Of a DNA stretch of 64,000 nt, positions 62,874 to 64,000 are shown in pieces. Both the position numbers and the translations under genes were made by a program. The stretch comes from Kitasatospora sp. NBC_00315. Lineage in GTDB: Bacteria > Actinomycetota > Actinomycetes > Streptomycetales > Streptomycetaceae. The stretch spans positions 4,278,001 through 4,342,000 of the forward strand of contig NZ_CP108025.1 of assembly GCF_041435095.1 (NCBI RefSeq), read 5' to 3'. The notes under the pieces are model-generated. The model saw only the letters and a list, made by a program, of their open reading frames with translations, ran no database searches and had not been told where the DNA came from. Position 1 is the first letter of the stretch. Every line of letters starts with the position of its first letter.

Positions 62874-63556
62874 GCGCGGCGCCGCAGTCGCTCGCGGACG
62901 TGCTCCGGCCGGTGAAGCACGTCCTACTCGACTTCGACGGTCCGGTGTGCTCCGTTTTCGCGGGGCTGCCAGCCCATGAGGTGGCGCAACGACTCCGTGA
63001 GGGCCTGCTCGCTACTGGTGAGCAGGCCCTTCCGGGAGGCGAGGACGAGGTGGATCCGCTTGCACTGCTTCGTTTGATCTCGGACGCCCGACCGGATCTC
63101 ACCGGCATTTCGGACAGCATGCTGGCAGCGCTGGAGAGCGAAGCGGTCCGTGTCGGTCGGCCGACCCCGGGAGGAGAATCGGTCCTGCTTGCCTGCGCAC
63201 ACTCGGGCCGGACGGTATCGGTGGTCAGCAACAACGCGGGCGTGGCAATCGAGACTTACCTAGCCGATCACGGTCTGAGCGGCTACGTGAGTGGAGTCTT
63301 CGGCCGTGCCCCGGGCGACCCGTCATCCATGAAACCGAACCCGCGTCTCCTGCTGGAAGCCATGGAAGCCGCGGGCACCCGGCCGGAGGAGTGCGTATTC
63401 ATCGGTGACGCGGCTCGGGACGTGGAAGCCGGAGACGCCGCCAGCGTCCCCACCATCGGCTACGCGAACAAGCCGGGGAAGGACGCCAGGCTAGCCGCCG
63501 CTGGTGCCATTGCCATCGTGGACTCAATGCAGGTGATTGCAGATGCCCTGCTCTGA
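62870..63556 (+). CDS. HAD-superfamily hydrolase
   Basis: 228 residues from ATG 62870, overlapping the repressor stop by 4 bp (ATGA). HAD motif I is HVLLDFDGPVCSVF, with the nucleophile Asp; motif II is TVSVVSNN; motif III/IV is SSMKPNPRLLLEAMEAAG and ECVFIGDAARDVEAGDAAS. The cap is alpha-helical. A phosphatase on a small phosphorylated metabolite is likely. HAD or Nudix hydrolases often accompany the KorSA-type gene in AICEs, possibly making or removing its ligand. Confidence 0.88.
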   Translation: MSAAPQSLADVLRPVKHVLLDFDGPVCSVFAGLPAHEVAQRLREGLLATGEQALPGGEDEVDPLALLRLISDARPDLTGISDSMLAALESEAVRVGRPTPGGESVLLACAHSGRTVSVVSNNAGVAIETYLADHGLSGYVSGVFGRAPGDPSSMKPNPRLLLEAMEAAGTRPEECVFIGDAARDVEAGDAASVPTIGYANKPGKDARLAAAGAIAIVDSMQVIADALL

Positions 63557-64000
63557 GTTACTTGGGCCAGCGGCACAGGCGTTGGGACGGGCAACGTTGG
63601 ACGCGTAAAAGTCTTCCCTACGGGTTCAAGGCTCGCTGCGCTCGCGGCGCTGGCCCGCCGCTCGCCGTCGCTCCTGTCTGCGCCCCGCTTCGGCGGCGCC
63701 TGGCCGCGCCACGGAAGTGGACGGGAACGGGTGACCGGCCGAGGGGGCGGTGAGCGCAAGAACCATGGGGCTCCGCCCCAGACCCCGGCCCTCCTCAGAG
63801 GGGACCAGAGGTAGGTGCACGGGTGCACCAGCGTCGTGGTGATCGTGATGGGTCGCGGGACGGCCCCCTCCTCGATCGGACACCCAAGGGCGTACCCGGA
63901 ACCTCCAGGGGCCGCCAAGGCCAGGCGCAAGCGTCACGATTTGAGCCTTGGCGGCCCCTGGAGAACCCGGGTGGCGGCGAAGCTGCCCGATCGAGGAGGG
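63557..64000. other. Non-coding region rich in inverted repeats at the window end
   Basis: No gene seen. It contains TGGGGC-TCC-GCCCCA near 63764, GGTGCAC-GG-GTGCACC (63814-63829), 19-bp arms at 63903-63921 and 63945-63963 (TCCAGGGGCCGCCAAGGC and complement), and outer arms CCCTCCTCGATCGG (63866-63879) and CCGATCGAGGAGGG (63987-64000). The outer arm may continue beyond the window. Confidence 0.85.

Larger units (their letters stand above)
50092..64000. mobile_element. Actinomycete integrative and conjugative element (AICE), right end not in window
   Basis: From the tRNA-Ser 3' end the window holds int, xis, a replication module (DUF3631 ATPase, prim-pol), an FtsK-like transfer protein with small Spd-type membrane proteins, regulatory genes and a GntR repressor. 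That is the standard AICE order, in which double-stranded DNA is moved by a single FtsK-like translocase. No relaxase or type IV secretion gene is present. A second copy of the tRNA 3' end was not found up to 64000, so the element likely continues. Confidence 0.9.

Noticed and set aside
63557-64000. attR of the AICE
   Set aside because: I looked for the tRNA-Ser T-arm and acceptor 3' sequence here and did not find it; the element probably extends beyond the window.

Overview
The window is high-GC actinobacterial DNA, most likely from Streptomyces or Kitasatospora. The evidence is very strong third-position GC bias, frequent GTG and TTG starts, a dnaK-grpE-dnaJ-hspR operon with HspR-type inverted repeats, WhiB, ECF and SpoIIE-type regulators, an LAxTG surface protein, and an actinomycete integrative and conjugative element (AICE). 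Most of the window is chromosomal backbone. Accessory DNA lies at the left edge (about 1.2-6.2 kb) and in the last 14 kb.

Left edge (1-6.4 kb): the end of a DUF89 phosphatase gene, a truncated tyrosine recombinase, an EcsC-family gene, a stand-alone DUF262/HNH protein of the GmrSD type (possible phage defence), a frameshifted acetyltransferase-like gene, and tRNA-Gly(CCC).

6.8-18.6 kb: a zinc-ribbon protein and dcd, an AlaX-type editing protein, a Yip1-like membrane protein, a sugar-1-phosphate nucleotidyltransferase, and a membrane Fe-S oxidoreductase. A 628-bp divergent promoter region follows, with a 130-bp tandem duplication, a G-quadruplex tract and two HspR boxes in front of dnaK-grpE-dnaJ-hspR.

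18.8-22.3 kb holds the most unusual locus. Two paralogous LuxR-type regulators flank a small secreted peptide gene and a nucleoside deoxyribosyltransferase-like gene. The predicted mature peptide begins and ends with the same pentapeptide, DVIWT. I do not recognise a described system of this form.

22.3-50 kb: a gene-poor 1.5 kb; an ECF42-type sigma factor with its YCII/DGPF partner; a two-component pair divergent from a GlcG/HbpS-like secreted protein (SenS-SenR-HbpS-like); a YunG-like protein and a beta-hydroxyacid dehydrogenase; a sortase-E (LAxTG) surface protein; a GT-C-like membrane protein; an aquaporin divergent from a TipA-like MerR regulator; a GlxA/AraC regulator; a SigE-type sigma factor coupled to a putative anti-sigma protein; an Xaa-Pro aminopeptidase; a probably inactive SpoIIE-like protein; a degenerate prim-pol protein; a SEC-C protein; an RsbW-like kinase; a GDPD phosphodiesterase; an NCS1 permease under a TPP riboswitch; and an HtrA-type protease.

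50.0-64.0 kb: an AICE next to tRNA-Ser(TGA). It carries integrase and excisionase, a replication module (DUF3631 ATPase, prim-pol, an iteron-like array), a transfer module (FtsK/TraB translocase, Spd-like membrane proteins, a clt-like repeat array), small coupled genes including a WhiB protein and an RRQRL zinc protein, a GntR/KorSA-like repressor with a palindromic operator, a HAD hydrolase, and a final block of nested inverted repeats. No copy of the tRNA 3' end was found inside the window, so the right end of the element probably lies beyond base 64000.
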